Positions 16,271 to 26,079 are shown, counted from the first letter of the stretch. The stretch is DNA of 64,000 nt from Achromobacter deleyi (GCF_016127315.1 NZ_CP065997.1:1860001-1924000); one strand, 5' to 3'. Numbers and translations are program-made. The notes: generated by a model not told the origin, from the sequence alone.

Positions 16271-17213
16271 TCACGCGCTCATGGCCGGCATCTTCACGCT
16301 GGTCCTGCTGGCCGCCGCTGCGCTGGTGGCCGTCTGGATCGGCCGCGACCGGACCAAACTGCAAACCTATGAAATCATCTCGGCCACGGCCGTCAGCGGG
16401 CTCAATCCGCAGTCGACCGTGCGCTATCAAGGGGTGCCGGTGGGCAAGGTGCAGGCGCTCGCGCTCAACCCCGACAAGCCGGGCCAGGTGCGCATCCGCA
16501 TCGGCGTGGCGCCGAACACGCCCATCACCGAATCGACCTGGGCCGAACTGGGCGTGCAGGGCGTGACCGGCATGGCCAACGTCGAGCTGCGCGACGACGG
16601 CAGCTCGTTCAAGCGCCTGGCATCGACCGAGGCCAACCCCGCGGCGATTCCGCTGCGCCCGGGTTTCCTGGACCGCATCGAGCAGCGCGGCGGACGGCTG
16701 ATTTCCAACGTCGAAGACGCCACCGAGCAGTTGCGCCGCCTGTTGAGCGAACAGAACGTGCAGGCGCTGACCGCCAGCCTGCAGAACGCCACCGACATCA
16801 CCCAGTCGCTGAAAGAGGCCAGCCGCGACCTGGGGCCGACCCTGGCCAAGCTGGGGCCGCTGGTCGACGCGCTGGGCAACACCTCGCGCCAGGCCGACCG
16901 CGCGGCGCGTGAGGTGGCGGACCTGGCGCAACAGGCGCGGCAGTCGCTGGCGCGCCTGAACGCGCCCGACGGCGCGCTGGCCATGGCCACGCGCAGCCTC
17001 AGCGATATCGCCTATGCCGCCTCGCGCCTGGACAACGAGACGCTGCCGGCCATCACCGGCATGGCGTCCAGCGTCACCGAGGCCGCGCGCGGCGCCACCT
17101 CTACCCTGCGCCGCGTGGACAACACGCCGCAATCGTTATTGTTCGGACCGGCGCCAGCGGCGCCCGGGCCGGGCGAGGCCGGCTTCGCCGGTTTTGGGAG
17201 ACAGCCGAAATGA
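16257..17213 (+). CDS. MCE-domain lipid-binding protein (MlaD-like)
   Basis: Periplasmic, inner-membrane-anchored lipid-binding subunit. The protein is 318 aa with an N-terminal helix (MAGIFTLVLLAAAALVAVWIG), one MCE domain at about 38-115 (STVRYQGVPVGKVQALAL; ITESTWAELGVQGVTGMANVEL), then a long Ala/Gln/Leu-rich helical region of heptad-like character from about 150 to 290. The arrangement is typical of single-MCE proteins that oligomerise. It shares an ATGA overlap with the lipoprotein gene. Confidence 0.92.
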   Translation: MENRSHALMAGIFTLVLLAAAALVAVWIGRDRTKLQTYEIISATAVSGLNPQSTVRYQGVPVGKVQALALNPDKPGQVRIRIGVAPNTPITESTWAELGVQGVTGMANVELRDDGSSFKRLASTEANPAAIPLRPGFLDRIEQRGGRLISNVEDATEQLRRLLSEQNVQALTASLQNATDITQSLKEASRDLGPTLAKLGPLVDALGNTSRQADRAAREVADLAQQARQSLARLNAPDGALAMATRSLSDIAYAASRLDNETLPAITGMASSVTEAARGATSTLRRVDNTPQSLLFGPAPAAPGPGEAGFAGFGRQPK

Positions 17214-17809
17214 AGATGCGTAGCGCGATCCTGATCCTGACCCTGGCGCTGGCCGGTTGTGGCGTAGGCCGTGTCGGCGCGCCGCCGGCCGTATTCGATC
17301 TGGGCCTGGACGCCCGGCCGGCGCCGCAGCTGCCCGCGCGCGAGCCCGTCGCGATGGTGTTCTCGGCGGTGCCGGCGTTGTCCGGCACCGGCGTGATCTG
17401 GCGCGTGGGCGACAGCGCCGCGCCGCAGGCCTATGCCACCTATCGCTGGGCCTCGTCGCCGTCGGACCTGGTGCGCCAGCGCCTGATCGAGCGCCTGTCG
17501 CGCCAGGGGCCGGTGCTGGCCGAGCGCGCCAACGGCCAGACGCCGCAGGTGCAGGTCTACCTGTCGCAGTTCGAACAGATCTTCACGCCCGATGGATCGG
17601 CCAGCGAGGGCCGCGTGCTGCTGCAGGCGGTGCTGTTGAACGGCCGCGCCGTGGTCGGCCAGTTGCGCATCGCGACGCAGGCGCCCGCGCCCACGCAGGA
17701 TGCCGCGGGCGGCGTGGCCGCCTTGCGCCAGGCCACCGATGACGCCGCCGACCAGCTGGCGCAATGGCTGGCCGCGCAACCGAAGGCCGCGGCTCGACCC
17801 GCCGGTTAA
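17210..17809 (+). CDS. ABC-type transport auxiliary lipoprotein (PqiC/YmbA-like)
   Basis: A 199-aa outer-membrane lipoprotein candidate: a signal peptide ends in the lipobox LAGC (Cys at about 17), followed by PPAVFDLGLDARP. The family (formerly DUF330) partners MCE systems such as Pqi and is thought to sit at the outer-membrane end of the lipid route. Its fusion into the operon through an ATGA overlap supports this role. ATG 17210 is used; an ATG two codons later is possible. Confidence 0.85.
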   Translation: MKMRSAILILTLALAGCGVGRVGAPPAVFDLGLDARPAPQLPAREPVAMVFSAVPALSGTGVIWRVGDSAAPQAYATYRWASSPSDLVRQRLIERLSRQGPVLAERANGQTPQVQVYLSQFEQIFTPDGSASEGRVLLQAVLLNGRAVVGQLRIATQAPAPTQDAAGGVAALRQATDDAADQLAQWLAAQPKAAARPAG

Positions 17810-17842
17810 CATCTTCCTTTTCCACGCAGCACGAGTTTCCCT

Positions 17843-18496
17843 ATGCCCGCAAGCACCCAAACCCACGCCTTCACCGGCGCCGCCGGCCGCATCGACTGCG
17901 CGGTGGACTGGCCTGACGGCACGCCGCGGGGCTGGGCCCTGGTGCTGCATCCGCATCCGCTGCAGGGCGGCGCGCGCGAGAACAAGGTGGTGACCACGCT
18001 GTCGCGCGCCTGCGTCCAGCACGGCCTGGTGGCGGTGCGGCCCAATTTCCGCGGCGTCGGCCTGTCCGAAGGCGCGTTCGACAAGTCCGTCGGCGAAACC
18101 CAGGACATGCTGGCCGTCGTGGCGCAGATGCGCGAGCTGCACCCGGAACTGGCGCAGGCGCCCTGGGTGCTGGCCGGTTTTTCGTTCGGCACGGCCGTGG
18201 CTGCGCAGACCTACGCGGGGCTGGCCGATCAGGGCGATGCGGTGCTGCCGAGCGCGCTGATGCTGATGGGGCCCGCCGTCAACCGCTTCCAGTCGCACGA
18301 AGTGCAGGTGCCCGGCGATACGCTGCTGGTGCATGGCGAAGAGGACGAGGTGGTGCCGCTGTCGGAAGCCATGGACTGGGCCCGCCCGCGTTCGATCCCT
18401 GTGGTGGTGATCCCCGGCGCGTCGCACTTTTTCCACGGCAAGCTGCTGGTGTTGCGCCAGCTGGTGCAGGCGCACCTGAAGGTCAAGCTTGACTGA
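17843..18496 (+). CDS. Alpha/beta hydrolase of the small serine hydrolase type
   Basis: A 217-aa cytoplasmic hydrolase without signal peptide. HPHPLQGGARENKVVTTL near 35-50 is the family's oxyanion loop, GFSFGTAVA near 115 holds the nucleophilic Ser, GEEDEVVPL carries the Asp, and GASHFFHGKL the His. This matches the COG2945 group of predicted alpha/beta hydrolases, whose substrate is not known. It begins 33 bases after the lipoprotein gene, so it may be transcribed with the MCE operon. Confidence 0.85.
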   Translation: MPASTQTHAFTGAAGRIDCAVDWPDGTPRGWALVLHPHPLQGGARENKVVTTLSRACVQHGLVAVRPNFRGVGLSEGAFDKSVGETQDMLAVVAQMRELHPELAQAPWVLAGFSFGTAVAAQTYAGLADQGDAVLPSALMLMGPAVNRFQSHEVQVPGDTLLVHGEEDEVVPLSEAMDWARPRSIPVVVIPGASHFFHGKLLVLRQLVQAHLKVKLD

Positions 18497-18590
18497 ACGG
18501 CGCGCCGCGCCATGTGGCGCGTTGCATCAAGTTGCATGTTTTAAATGCCCAAGGAACCCATCCCGGGCCGGACGGGTCTCATCGACTGCC

Positions 18591-18596
18591 TATAAT
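18591..18596 (+). promoter_or_regulatory. Perfect -10 hexamer ahead of dacC
   Basis: TATAAT lies 54 bases before the dacC ATG. A good -35 at the right distance is not visible (GACGGG is the closest), so the promoter is plausible but unproven. Confidence 0.45.
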
Positions 18597-18649
18597 TGTC
18601 AGCCACTTGCCCCGCGCCAGCGGGCGTCTTTCCTGGACCCACGTTGCCG

Positions 18650-19911
18650 ATGAAGAATTTGCCTCACTCCGCTCACTCCCCCGTTGTTTTTGCCCGTCGC
18701 GCCTTGGCTGGCGCGGTGTTGTCGGCGATGCTCGCGACGTCGTTGCCGGCCTGGGCCCAGCAGGCGCCCGCCGCCACCCCGGCGGCCGCGGGCGCCACGG
18801 CCCCGCGCCGACGGCAACGGGCGTGGTGCCGGTGGGTGATGTGTCGGCGGTGCCGGCGCCCACCATCGCGGCCAAGGCCTGGATCGTGATCGACGTGAAC
18901 AGCGGCCAGACCCTGGCGGCGTCGAACCCCGACATGAAGGTCGAGCCGGCCTCGCTCACCAAGATCATGACGGCCTACGTCGTGTTCAACGCGCTCGAAG
19001 AGAAGCGCCTGACGCTGGAACAGACCGTGCCGGTGTCCGAGCACGCCTGGCGCACCGGCGGTTCGCGCATGTTCATCGAGCCGCGCAAGCCGGTCACTGT
19101 CGATGAGCTGAACCAGGGCATGATCGTGCAGTCGGGCAACGACGCCTCGGTCGCGCTGGCCGAAGCGGTCGGCGGCAGCGAAACCGCGTTCGCCTCGCTC
19201 ATGAACCAGGAAGCCGAGCGCCTGGGCATGCGCAACACCCACTTCATGAATGCCACGGGCCTGCCCGATCCGCAGCACATGACGTCCACGCGCGACCTGG
19301 CCACGCTGTCGGCGCACCTGATCACCGATCACCCGCAGTTCTTCCACTACTACAAGCAGAAGAGCTACACCTACAACAAGATCACCCAGCCCAACCGCAA
19401 CCGCCTGCTGTGGGCCGATCCCTCGGTCGACGGCATGAAGACCGGCCACACCGATTCGGCCGGCTACTGCCTGGTGTCGACCGCGGTGCGCGGCGACCGC
19501 CGCATCCTGGTGGTGGTGGTGGGCACCGACAGCGAAGCCACGCGCGCCGAGGAAAGCCTGAAGCTGCTGAACTGGAGCTTCCAGAACTTCGACACGGTCA
19601 AGCTGTTCGACAAGAGCCAGCCCGGCATCGACGCCCGCGTCTGGGAAGGCACCGCCGAGAACGTCAAGCTCGGCCCGCCCAACCCGGTCTCGATCGCGGT
19701 GCCGCGCGGCAAGGCCGGCGACCTCAAGCCCGTGGCGCAGCGCACCGATCCCCTGATCGCGCCGCTGACCAAGGGCCAGCAGGTCGGCACCCTGCAGTTC
19801 ACGCTGGATGGCAAGGTGCTGCGCACCGAGCCGCTGGTGGTGCAGGATGCCGTCGAGCGCGCGGGCTTCTTCGGCCGCATGGTCGACACCGTCAAGCGCT
19901 GGTTCCAGTAA
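18650..19911 (+). pseudogene. dacC: D-alanyl-D-alanine carboxypeptidase (PBP5/6 type), frameshifted as read
   Basis: Penicillin-binding carboxypeptidase that trims the terminal D-Ala of peptidoglycan stem peptides. The start at 18650 gives a clear signal peptide (LAGAVLSAMLATSLPAWA then QQAP), but this frame runs out near 18805. The catalytic part continues in the next frame: SLTK (Ser nucleophile), SGN, and KTGHTDSAGY, then the C-terminal domain and a terminal amphipathic helix ending VDTVKRWFQ. One extra G between 18805 and 18806 would restore one reading frame through TAPAPTATG. Either this is a sequencing error in a GC-rich stretch or the gene is broken, because the catalytic domain would not be exported without the signal peptide. 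Confidence 0.88.
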
Positions 19912-19954
19912 GCCGACGCGCCACGGGCGCGGTTGGGTGTAAGCTTTACCAAGA

Positions 19955-19980
19955 AGGGGCGGGCCGGGTGGCCCGTCCCT
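19955..19980 (+). other. GC-rich hairpin between dacC and dat
   Basis: AGGGGCGGGCC and GGCCCGTCCCT pair over 11 positions (one G-U) around a four-base loop. No T-run follows, so it may be an RNA processing or attenuating structure rather than a full terminator. Confidence 0.4.
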
Positions 19981-20006
19981 ATCCATTTGATTCTCAGGAG
20001 CGGCTC

Positions 20007-20873
20007 ATGATTCCGGGCGTGCCGGGCGAAAGCCAGGTGTTTCTCAATGGCGAGTTTGTGCGTATCGACGAGGCCAAGGTCTCCGTGCTCGATCGCGGCT
20101 TCATTTTCGGCGACGGCATCTACGAAGTGGTGCCCGTCTACCGCGGCAATGCCTTCCGCATGGCCGAACACCTGGACCGCCTGGACCGCAGCCTGGCGGC
20201 CCTGCGCATCGCCCAGCCGTTCGACCGCGCCGGCTGGATCGACCTGATCGAGCAGCTGCTGGCGCGCTCGAACCTGGAAACCTGCATCGTCTACCTGCAG
20301 GTCACGCGCGGCGTGGCCAAGCGCGACCACCAGTTCCCGGCCGAGCCGGTCAAGCCGACGGTGTTCGGCATGATCTCGGCGTGGGCGCCGCCGTCGGCCG
20401 CGTCCCGCGCCCAGGGCCTGTCCGCCATCACCATCCCCGACGAGCGCTGGCTGCACTGCGAGATCAAGTCGGTGTCGTTGCTGGGCAACGTGCTGGCCAA
20501 GCAGCAGGCGGTCGACGCCCACGTCGACGAAGTGCTGCAGTTCCGCGACGGCTTCCTCACCGAGGGTTCGTCCACCAACATCTGGGTGGTCTCCGGTGGC
20601 AAGCTGCTGGCCCCGCCCAAGAACAACCTGATCCTGGAAGGCATCCGCTACGGCCTGATGGGCGAGCTGGCGGCCGAAGCCGGCATCCCGTTCGAGGCGC
20701 GCCGCATCACCCAGGACGAGGTCGCCCGGGCCGATGAACTGATGCTGTCCTCGGCCACCAAGGAAGTGCTGGCGATCGTGTCGCTGGACGGCCGGCCGGT
20801 GGGTTCGGGCAAGCCTGGCCCCGTTTTTGAGCAATTGCGCGCGGGTTATGATGCCCGCATCGCCGCGCTCTAG
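20007..20873 (+). CDS. dat: D-amino acid (D-alanine) aminotransferase
   Basis: Class IV PLP aminotransferase that interconverts D-alanine and D-glutamate. The start at 20007 follows a CAGGAG ribosome site; the longer open frame upstream is a shadow of dacC. The protein is 288 aa. GFIFGDGIYEVVPVYRG near 32-48 is the substrate loop, and EIKSVSLLGNVLAKQQA near 152 carries the PLP Lys in the context of the Bacillus enzyme. SSTNIWVV and SSATKEVLAIV bind phosphate and carboxylate. Its place after dacC suggests recycling or supply of D-amino acids for the wall. Confidence 0.92.
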   Translation: MIPGVPGESQVFLNGEFVRIDEAKVSVLDRGFIFGDGIYEVVPVYRGNAFRMAEHLDRLDRSLAALRIAQPFDRAGWIDLIEQLLARSNLETCIVYLQVTRGVAKRDHQFPAEPVKPTVFGMISAWAPPSAASRAQGLSAITIPDERWLHCEIKSVSLLGNVLAKQQAVDAHVDEVLQFRDGFLTEGSSTNIWVVSGGKLLAPPKNNLILEGIRYGLMGELAAEAGIPFEARRITQDEVARADELMLSSATKEVLAIVSLDGRPVGSGKPGPVFEQLRAGYDARIAAL

Positions 20874-20978
20874 AACGGCCACGTGGGGCGGCCCTGGCGG
20901 CCGCCCGCGCCGCCGGCGGGCCTTGCCTGCACGATGCCTGCCCCCATATAGATAGTTTGACGCTCCAGGCCATCCATC

Positions 20979-21251
20979 ATGCATATTCCGCCCGAAGACT
21001 CCCTCATCGAGTACCCCAGCGACTTTCCCATCAAGGTCATGGGCAAGCATCATCCGGAGTTCGCGCAGACGCTGACCGAAGTCGTGCTGCGCTTCGACCC
21101 GGGCTTCGATGCCGCCACGGTCGAGATGCGGCCCAGCAAGGGCGGCAACTACATGGGCCTGACCTTCACGGTGCGCGCCACCTCGCGCGAGCAGCTCGAC
21201 AGCCTGTACCAGGCGCTGCACGGCCACCCGATGGTGTCGATCGTCCTGTAA
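20979..21251 (+). CDS. DUF493 (YbeD) family protein upstream of lipB
   Basis: A 90-aa protein with the family start LIEYPSDFPIKVMGKHHPEF and end YQALHGHPMVSIVL, the usual full length. YbeD has an ACT-like ferredoxin fold and stands beside lipB in many proteobacteria, which has led to the suggestion that it modulates lipoylation. Six bases separate it from the lipB start, so the two are cotranscribed. Confidence 0.9.
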   Translation: MHIPPEDSLIEYPSDFPIKVMGKHHPEFAQTLTEVVLRFDPGFDAATVEMRPSKGGNYMGLTFTVRATSREQLDSLYQALHGHPMVSIVL

Positions 21252-21257
21252 AGGCAA

Positions 21258-21902
21258 GTGGCTGTGATCAAGTGGCTGGCGCGGCCCGCGGACTACCTGT
21301 CCGTGTGGCGGGACATGCAGGCGTACACCGACCAGCGGTCCGCCGAGACGCCCGATGAAATCTGGCTGTGCGAGCATGCCCCGGTCTACACGCTGGGCCA
21401 GGCGGGCCTGCCCGAGCACGTGCTCAACCCCGGCGCCATCCCCATCGTCCATTGCGACCGCGGCGGCCAGGTCACGTACCACGGCCCTGGCCAGGTGATG
21501 GCCTACGCGCTGTTCGACCTGCGCCGCGTCGACATGTACGTGAAGGAATACGTGGCCCTGCTGGAAGCGGCGGTGATCGACACGCTCGATGAAATGGGCC
21601 TGCCCGGCGCCTGCCGCAAGCCGGGCGCGCCGGGCGTGTACGTGGCCCATCCCGAGGGCGGCGAACTGGCCAAGATCGCCGCGCTGGGCATCAAGATCCG
21701 CAACGGCCGCGCCTATCACGGCGTGTCGCTGAACGTGGCGATGGACCTGGCGCCGTTCCTGGGCATCAACCCTTGCGGGTACGCCGGCCTGCGCACGGTC
21801 GACATGGCGTCCTGTAGCGTGCGGCGCGAGCCCACCGAGGTGGGCGACGCGCTGGCCCGCAATCTGGCCCGCTTGTGGCGCCAGGCAAGGACTCCCGCAT
21901 GA
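21258..21902 (+). CDS. lipB: Octanoyl-[acyl-carrier-protein]:protein N-octanoyltransferase
   Basis: Moves octanoate from ACP to the lipoyl domains of the 2-oxoacid dehydrogenases and the glycine cleavage H protein. The protein is 214 aa with the signature [13 protein letters not shown] near 70-82, the catalytic Lys in KIAALGIK and the catalytic Cys in GINPCGY. The start is a GTG at 21258 (a second GTG follows at 21264). The stop overlaps the next gene as ATGA. lipA, usually the neighbour, is displaced by two genes here. Confidence 0.94.
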   Translation: MAVIKWLARPADYLSVWRDMQAYTDQRSAETPDEIWLCEHAPVYTLGQAGLPEHVLNPGAIPIVHCDRGGQVTYHGPGQVMAYALFDLRRVDMYVKEYVALLEAAVIDTLDEMGLPGACRKPGAPGVYVAHPEGGELAKIAALGIKIRNGRAYHGVSLNVAMDLAPFLGINPCGYAGLRTVDMASCSVRREPTEVGDALARNLARLWRQARTPA

Positions 21903-22627
21903 AGACAAGCTATACCCCGGCCGAGGTGGCCGCGACCTCCCCCGAGCAACTGGCCAGCCTGCGCGCCGGACCGGCGCCGCAATATGCCGCCTGGATCCGC
22001 ACGGCGGCCGACATGGGCCTGGTCGAGGCGCAGACCATCTTCGGCCAGATGCTGCTCGATGGCGTTGGCGTGCCGCAGGATCAGACCGAAGGGCTGGCCT
22101 GGTTCAAGCGCGCCGCCAATGCCGACCATCTCATGGCCATCAACATGATCGGCCGCTGCTACGAAAACGGCTGGGGCATCGCGCCGGACGATACCGTGGC
22201 GGCGTACTGGTTCCGGCTGGCCGCGGATCGCGGGCTGGACTGGGGCATGTACAACTACGCCCACATGCTCAAGAGCGGCCGCGGCGGCGTGGTGCAGAAC
22301 CGCGCGGCGGCGCTGGCGCTGTACCAGCAGGCGGCGCAGGCCGGACACGTCAAATCCATCGGCGTGGTCGGCCGTTTCTACGAAACCGGCGACGTGGTCG
22401 AGCAGGACCTGGAGCGCGCGTTCGACTGCTACCGGCGCTGCGCCGAGGGCGGCGACTTCCGCGGCATGTTTCACCTGGGCCGCATGCTGTTGCTGCGCGG
22501 CCGCAAGGAAGAGGCGGTGCAGTGGCTGGTGCGCGTGCCCGAGACCTCCACGCCGGCCTTCCTGCGTGAAGCCGACGCGATGTTGCGCGACGGCGGATTT
22601 CCGCCGTTGTACGAGACGGGCGCCTGA
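21899..22627 (+). CDS. Sel1-repeat (TPR-like) protein
   Basis: A 242-aa protein built of about five Sel1-like repeats from residue 40 on (for example [79 protein letters not shown]). There is no signal peptide, so it is probably a cytoplasmic scaffold for protein contacts. It overlaps lipB by four bases and must be translated with it. Partner unknown. Confidence 0.88.
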   Translation: MKTSYTPAEVAATSPEQLASLRAGPAPQYAAWIRTAADMGLVEAQTIFGQMLLDGVGVPQDQTEGLAWFKRAANADHLMAINMIGRCYENGWGIAPDDTVAAYWFRLAADRGLDWGMYNYAHMLKSGRGGVVQNRAAALALYQQAAQAGHVKSIGVVGRFYETGDVVEQDLERAFDCYRRCAEGGDFRGMFHLGRMLLLRGRKEEAVQWLVRVPETSTPAFLREADAMLRDGGFPPLYETGA

Positions 22628-22690
22628 GCGGCGTCCCGGGTCGCACCCACCGCCTGACCCCGCCAAGTCCTGGCCCGGCCCGCGTGGCCG

Positions 22691-23503
22691 TCAGGTGCTC
22701 AGGCGCGCCTCGAACACCACATCCAGCGTCAGCCGCGTGCCGGCTGGCTGTTCTCCATCGAGCCGGTCCAGCAGCAACTGGCCCGCGCGCCGGCCCAGTT
22801 CGGCCGCGTCCATGCCCAGCGTCGTCAGCCCCTGCGCCCATTGCGCGGCGCTGCCGTCCTCGGTGAAGCCCAGCACGGCCAGGTCCTGCGGCACGTGCAG
22901 GTCGCGCTGGTGGGCTTCCGACACGCTGGCGGCGGCCAGCAGGTCCGAGGTGCAGAACACCGCGTCGAAGATCGTGTTGGTCGCCAGCAGGCGCAGGAAC
23001 GCCAGCCGGCCATCGTTCAATTGCTGCGCTTCCGGCTGCACGATGTCGGCCGCCAGGGTCAGCCCGAGCGCGGCCGCGCTGCTGATGAAGCCTTCGCGGC
23101 GACTGCGTTCCCACGGGGTGTCGGCACTGACGCAGGCCACCCGGGCATGGCCTTTCTCGGCGAAGTGGCGGGCCGCCTGGCGGCCGGCCTCGGCGTTGTC
23201 TGGCGTGATCAGGCTGTCCAGCGGCGCGGCGGGCGGGCTCCAGGTTTCCACCACGGGGATCTCCAGCGCCACCACGGCCGCGCGCAATTGCGGATCGTCG
23301 AGCGGGCCGATCACCAGCGCCGCGGCCGGCGCCAGCGGGCCCAGCAGCGGCAGCAGGGATGGATCGCGCCAGGGGGCCGCGGCCAGGTAATAGCCGGCGG
23401 GCGCCAGCCGTTCGGCGCAGGCCTGCACGGCGCGGGCGGCGGGCGCATGGTCCAGCCGGGGGGCGATCAGGGCGATGGGGCGGGGGAAAGGCAGGGTCGA
23501 CAT
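22691..23503 (-). CDS. LacI/GalR-type ligand-binding protein lacking the DNA-binding domain
   Basis: The 270 residues align in style with the periplasmic-binding-protein-like sensor of LacI regulators: GHARVACVSADTPWERSRREGF near 120, FDAVFCTSDLLAAASVSEA near 190, and DLAVLGFTEDGSAAQWAQGLTTLGMD near 215. The protein opens straight into PIALIAPRLD at residue 8, the first strand of the sensor. No helix-turn-helix is found upstream in any frame, and only 150 bases separate it from lipA, too little for one. It has no export signal. It could be a remnant of a regulator or a cytoplasmic sensor; the ligand is probably a sugar-like molecule. Confidence 0.8.
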   Translation of the reverse strand: MSTLPFPRPIALIAPRLDHAPAARAVQACAERLAPAGYYLAAAPWRDPSLLPLLGPLAPAAALVIGPLDDPQLRAAVVALEIPVVETWSPPAAPLDSLITPDNAEAGRQAARHFAEKGHARVACVSADTPWERSRREGFISSAAALGLTLAADIVQPEAQQLNDGRLAFLRLLATNTIFDAVFCTSDLLAAASVSEAHQRDLHVPQDLAVLGFTEDGSAAQWAQGLTTLGMDAAELGRRAGQLLLDRLDGEQPAGTRLTLDVVFEARLST

Positions 23504-23653
23504 GGGGGCAAGGCGGCACGGATTCGTCAGGCGTGACGATAACCCGGCGCGGCCCGGCGCCGGGCCATTCGGAGCGGATTTGGGCGCAGGGGGTAAAATG
23601 CCTTCTTTTGTCTCAGACCGCAACGCCGCGCGCGCCGGTCGTGAAGGTGTTCC

Positions 23654-24658
23654 ATGTCCACGCTTGCCGAGTCGTCTGTACCCTCGAACGAAGCCGCCGC
23701 CGCGCCCGCGGAAACGGCGTACGATCCGACGCAGAAACAGAAATCCCAGGCCAAGACGGCGCGCATCCCGATCAAGATCATTCCCGCCGAGCGCCTGAAG
23801 AAGCCGGAATGGATCCGCGTCAAGGCGGCCCAGCCGGGCTCGCGCTTCTACGACATCAAGCGCATCCTGCGCGAGCACAACCTGCACACGGTGTGCGAGG
23901 AAGCCTCCTGCCCGAACATCGGCGAGTGCTTCGGCAAGGGCACGGCCACGTTCATGATCATGGGCGACAAGTGCACCCGCCGCTGCCCGTTCTGTGATGT
24001 GGGCCATGGCCGCCCCGACCCGCTCGATACCAAGGAACCGGAAAACCTCGCGCGCACCATCGCCGCGATGAAGCTGTCGTACGTAGTGATCACCTCGGTC
24101 GACCGCGACGACCTGCGCGACGGCGGCGCCGGCCACTTCGTCGACTGCATCACCCACATCCGCGAACTGTCGCCCAGCACCCGCATCGAGGTGCTGGTGC
24201 CCGACTTCCGCGGCCGCCTGGACCGCGCGCTGACCATCCTGAACGCCGGTCCTCCGGACGTGATGAACCACAATCTGGAAACCGTGCCGCGCCTGTACAA
24301 GCAGGCCCGTCCGGGTTCGGACTACATGCACTCGCTCAAGCTGCTGGCCGAGTTCAAGAAGCTGCATCCCGACGTGCCGACCAAGTCGGGCCTGATGCTC
24401 GGCCTGGGCGAGACCGACGAGGAAATCCTGCAGGTGATGCGCGACATGCGCGAGCACAACGTCGACATGCTCACCATCGGCCAGTACCTGCAGCCGTCGG
24501 AACACCACCTGCCGGTGCTGCGCTACGTGCATCCCGACACCTTCGCCATGTTCGAGCGCGAGGCCTATGCGATGGGCTTCTCGCACGCCGCGGTCGGCGC
24601 GATGGTGCGTTCGTCGTACCACGCCGACGAGCAGGCCCATGCGGCGGGCGTGAACTGA
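23654..24658 (+). CDS. lipA: Lipoyl synthase
   Basis: Radical-SAM enzyme that inserts two sulfurs into protein-bound octanoate. The protein is 334 aa. The auxiliary cluster ligands are in [13 protein letters not shown] (near 80) and the radical-SAM cluster in [13 protein letters not shown] (near 110). The conserved C-terminal RSSYHADEQ motif is present, with the Arg-Ser-Ser needed for the auxiliary cluster. It converges on rmlC with the two stop codons directly adjacent. Confidence 0.96.
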   Translation: MSTLAESSVPSNEAAAAPAETAYDPTQKQKSQAKTARIPIKIIPAERLKKPEWIRVKAAQPGSRFYDIKRILREHNLHTVCEEASCPNIGECFGKGTATFMIMGDKCTRRCPFCDVGHGRPDPLDTKEPENLARTIAAMKLSYVVITSVDRDDLRDGGAGHFVDCITHIRELSPSTRIEVLVPDFRGRLDRALTILNAGPPDVMNHNLETVPRLYKQARPGSDYMHSLKLLAEFKKLHPDVPTKSGLMLGLGETDEEILQVMRDMREHNVDMLTIGQYLQPSEHHLPVLRYVHPDTFAMFEREAYAMGFSHAAVGAMVRSSYHADEQAHAAGVN

Positions 24659-25201
24659 TCAGCCCGACTGGGCATCGTTGAGCCAGACGCCGCTGCGGTC
24701 CTTCGCGGATAGCAGCGGCGCATGGTTGCCTGGCCAGTTGATCGCTAAATCAGGGTCATCCCAGCGGATGCAGCGTTCGAGCCGGGGCGCGTAATAGTCG
24801 GTGGTCTTGTACAGAACCTCTGCATATTCCGACAGCGTCAAAAAGCCATGGGCATACCCTTCGGGTATCCACATCTGGCGCATGTTCTGCGCGTTGAGCA
24901 CCGCGCCGACCCATTGTCCGAACGTGGGGGACGAACGCCGCACATCCACCGCTACGTCGAATATCTCTCCCACGCAGACGCGCACAAGCTTGCCCTGCGG
25001 CTGGTCGACCTGATAGTGCAAGCCGCGCAGCACGCCTTGGGCCGAGCGCGAGTGATTGTCTTGCACGAAGTGGCGCTGCAGGCCGGTCGTGGCCGCGAAC
25101 GTGTCCTGGTTGAAGCTCTCAAAGAAAAAGCCGCGTTCGTCCGTGAAGACGCGAGGCTCCAGAATCAGTACGTCGGGCAGCGCTTGCGGTATGACTTTCA
25201 T
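24659..25201 (-). CDS. rmlC: dTDP-4-dehydrorhamnose 3,5-epimerase
   Basis: Third step of dTDP-L-rhamnose synthesis. The start at 25201 ([19 protein letters not shown]) gives 180 aa, the usual length, and overlaps the rmlA stop by one base. FTDERGFFFESFNQ near 19-32, LRGLHYQ near 60 (catalytic His), and the catalytic Tyr region GYAHGFLTLSEYAEVLYKTT near 115-135 are all present. Base composition is lower in GC than the flanking lipA. Confidence 0.94.
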   Translation of the reverse strand: MKVIPQALPDVLILEPRVFTDERGFFFESFNQDTFAATTGLQRHFVQDNHSRSAQGVLRGLHYQVDQPQGKLVRVCVGEIFDVAVDVRRSSPTFGQWVGAVLNAQNMRQMWIPEGYAHGFLTLSEYAEVLYKTTDYYAPRLERCIRWDDPDLAINWPGNHAPLLSAKDRSGVWLNDAQSG

Positions 25202-26079
25202 CAGAACACCTTGTCCGCCAGGATACGCATCAGATATTGGCCGTAACCGCTTCTGGAGAGGGGGGCCGCCAGTCGTTCCAACGCCTCGGCGGTGATCCAT
25301 TGTTGCCGAAAGGCGATCTCTTCAGGACACGCTACCTTCAGGCCTTGACGGTGTTCGAGCGTGGCGATGAATTGGCCGGCCTCCAGCAGTGACTCATGGG
25401 TGCCCGTATCGAGCCAGGCAAAACCACGGCCCATGATCTCCACTGATAGCCTGCCTTGTTCCAGGTAACGCTGGTTGATGTCGGTGATCTCCAGTTCACC
25501 GCGTGCCGAGGGGCGAATGTCGCGGGCGATGTCGATCACATCGTTATCGTAGAAGTACAGGCCGGTCACCGCGTAATTGGAGCGGGGGCGGACGGGTTTT
25601 TCTTCAATGGACAGGACGTTGCCGCCCGAGCTGAATTCGGCGACGCCATAGCGCTGCGGATCTTGCACATGGTAGGCGAAGACCGTGGCGCCGGCTGTGC
25701 GTTTATTTGCGCGTTGCAGCAGCCGGGGCAGTTCATGGCCGTAGAAAATGTTGTCGCCCAACACCAGTGCGGATGCGCTGTGGCCAATGAAGGGCGCCCC
25801 GATCAGAAAGGCCTGCGCCAGCCCGTCTGGTGAGGGCTGGACGGCATATTCCAGGTTGAGGCCCCATTGTGAGCCATCCCCTAGCAACTGCAGAAAACGC
25901 GGGGTGTCCTGGGGCGTGGAGATGATCAGGATGTCGCGTATCCCCGCCAACATCAGTGTCGTCAGCGGGTAGTAGATCATTGGCTTGTCAAAGACAGGCA
26001 GCAACTGCTTGCTGATCGCCAGTGTGGCGGGATGCAGCCGGGCGCCGGAGCCGCCGGCCAGGACTATGCCTTTGCGCAT
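25201..26079 (-). CDS. rmlA: Glucose-1-phosphate thymidylyltransferase
   Basis: Makes dTDP-glucose, the first step of the rhamnose pathway. The start at 26079 ([17 protein letters not shown]) gives 292 aa. Its motifs [41 protein letters not shown] near 110 and [16 protein letters not shown] near 225 are those of RmlA. It overlaps both neighbours by one base. The longer frame upstream is not homologous. Confidence 0.95.
   Translation of the reverse strand: MRKGIVLAGGSGARLHPATLAISKQLLPVFDKPMIYYPLTTLMLAGIRDILIISTPQDTPRFLQLLGDGSQWGLNLEYAVQPSPDGLAQAFLIGAPFIGHSASALVLGDNIFYGHELPRLLQRANKRTAGATVFAYHVQDPQRYGVAEFSSGGNVLSIEEKPVRPRSNYAVTGLYFYDNDVIDIARDIRPSARGELEITDINQRYLEQGRLSVEIMGRGFAWLDTGTHESLLEAGQFIATLEHRQGLKVACPEEIAFRQQWITAEALERLAAPLSRSGYGQYLMRILADKVF

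Noticed and set aside
23504-24640. Long N-terminal extension of the LacI-like protein on the minus strand
   Set aside because: It is antisense to lipA, which is certain, and contains no helix-turn-helix.
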